From NCBI GenBank assembly GCA_007132255.1, contig SLOZ01000344.1, forward strand, positions 1-5,570: DNA of 5,570 nucleotides, read 5' to 3'. Source of the DNA: Limnochordia bacterium (GTDB lineage: Bacteria > Bacillota > Limnochordia > Darwinibacteriales > B1SED10-159). The translations under genes and the position numbers were made by a program. The notes below the pieces were generated by a model. That model ran no database searches and was not told the origin of the DNA. It worked only from the letters and a program-made list of their open reading frames with translations. This document shows, in pieces, positions 5,368 through 5,570 of the stretch (positions within the stretch are counted from its first letter, which is position 1; every line of letters starts with the position of its first letter).

Positions 5368-5570
5368 ATGATTGAAGCCATTGACATTAAGAGATCGTAT
5401 CGCATGGGAGAGGAAATTGTTCAGGCACTGCGCGGCGTCAGCTTCCGCGTGGAGGCCGGTGAGTTTCTTGCGATCATGGGACCATCTGGATCGGGTAAGT
5501 CCACTCTGCTGCAGATTCTCGGCTGTTTGGATCGGCCCACCAGCGGTCAACTCATTCTGGATGGTCTAAA
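5368..5570 (+). CDS. ABC transporter ATP-binding protein, MacB/LolD/YknY type (3' partial)
   Basis: These are the first 67 codons of a cytoplasmic ATPase that powers the exporter whose adaptor is encoded just upstream; the gene continues past the window. The fragment reads MIEAIDIKRSYRMGEEIVQA, then LRGVSFRVEAGEF, then Walker A GPSGSGKST at residues 38-46. The following LGCLDRPTSGQ (about 51-61) is characteristic of the MacB/LolD/YknY group, which acts in lipoprotein, macrolide or peptide export. Walker B, the signature motif and any fused permease domain lie outside the window, so a stand-alone LolD/YknY-like ATPase cannot be told from a MacB fusion. Only four bases separate it from the adaptor stop codon, so the two are probably translationally coupled. 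The GGTGA at 5359-5363 may serve as its ribosome binding site. Confidence 0.93.
   Translation, partial: MIEAIDIKRSYRMGEEIVQALRGVSFRVEAGEFLAIMGPSGSGKSTLLQILGCLDRPTSGQLILDGL

Overview
The window is a stretch of bacterial chromosome. It is densely coding, with every gene on the + strand and only short gaps. I see no RNA genes, mobile elements or CRISPR arrays. By eye the base composition is slightly above half G+C. Three features suggest a Bacillota-like or related lineage: purine-rich Shine-Dalgarno sequences with frequent GTG/TTG starts, an AMIN + Amidase_3 cell-wall amidase, and a YknX/MacA-type exporter whose adaptor hairpin is short. The long two-domain (67K-type) SppA is less typical of Bacillus and points to a deeper branch. 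This placement is an inference and is weak.

Layout: (1) 2-391 is the C-terminal end of an aspartate kinase (paired ACT regulatory domains), closed by a good intrinsic terminator at 410-445. (2) 565-2481 encodes a secreted, multidomain N-acetylmuramoyl-L-alanine amidase with a signal peptide, an Ig-like domain, an SH3-like region, an AMIN-like domain and a complete zinc amidase domain. It has two competing GTG starts. A strong hairpin follows it, but without an adjacent T-run. (3) 2554-4272 encodes a long SppA (S49) membrane-associated peptidase with the Lys/Ser dyad intact. A promoter-like sequence overlaps its annotated start. (4) 4320-5363 encodes a membrane-fusion (HlyD/MacA/YknX-like) adaptor. 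Four bases after it, (5) 5368-5570 is the 5' part of a MacB/LolD-type ABC ATPase that runs off the window.

How they work together: the aspartate kinase (amino acid and diaminopimelate supply) and the amidase (peptidoglycan turnover) look like separate transcription units. sppA, the adaptor gene and the ATPase gene probably form one transcription unit, since there is no terminator between them, with gaps of 47 and 4 nt. This gives a cell-envelope module of an intramembrane/signal-peptide peptidase plus a tripartite-like exporter. A role in handling or expelling membrane-active peptides is plausible by analogy, but nothing in this window proves it. I do not see a clearly new biological system; the points worth a second look are start-site, promoter and domain details.
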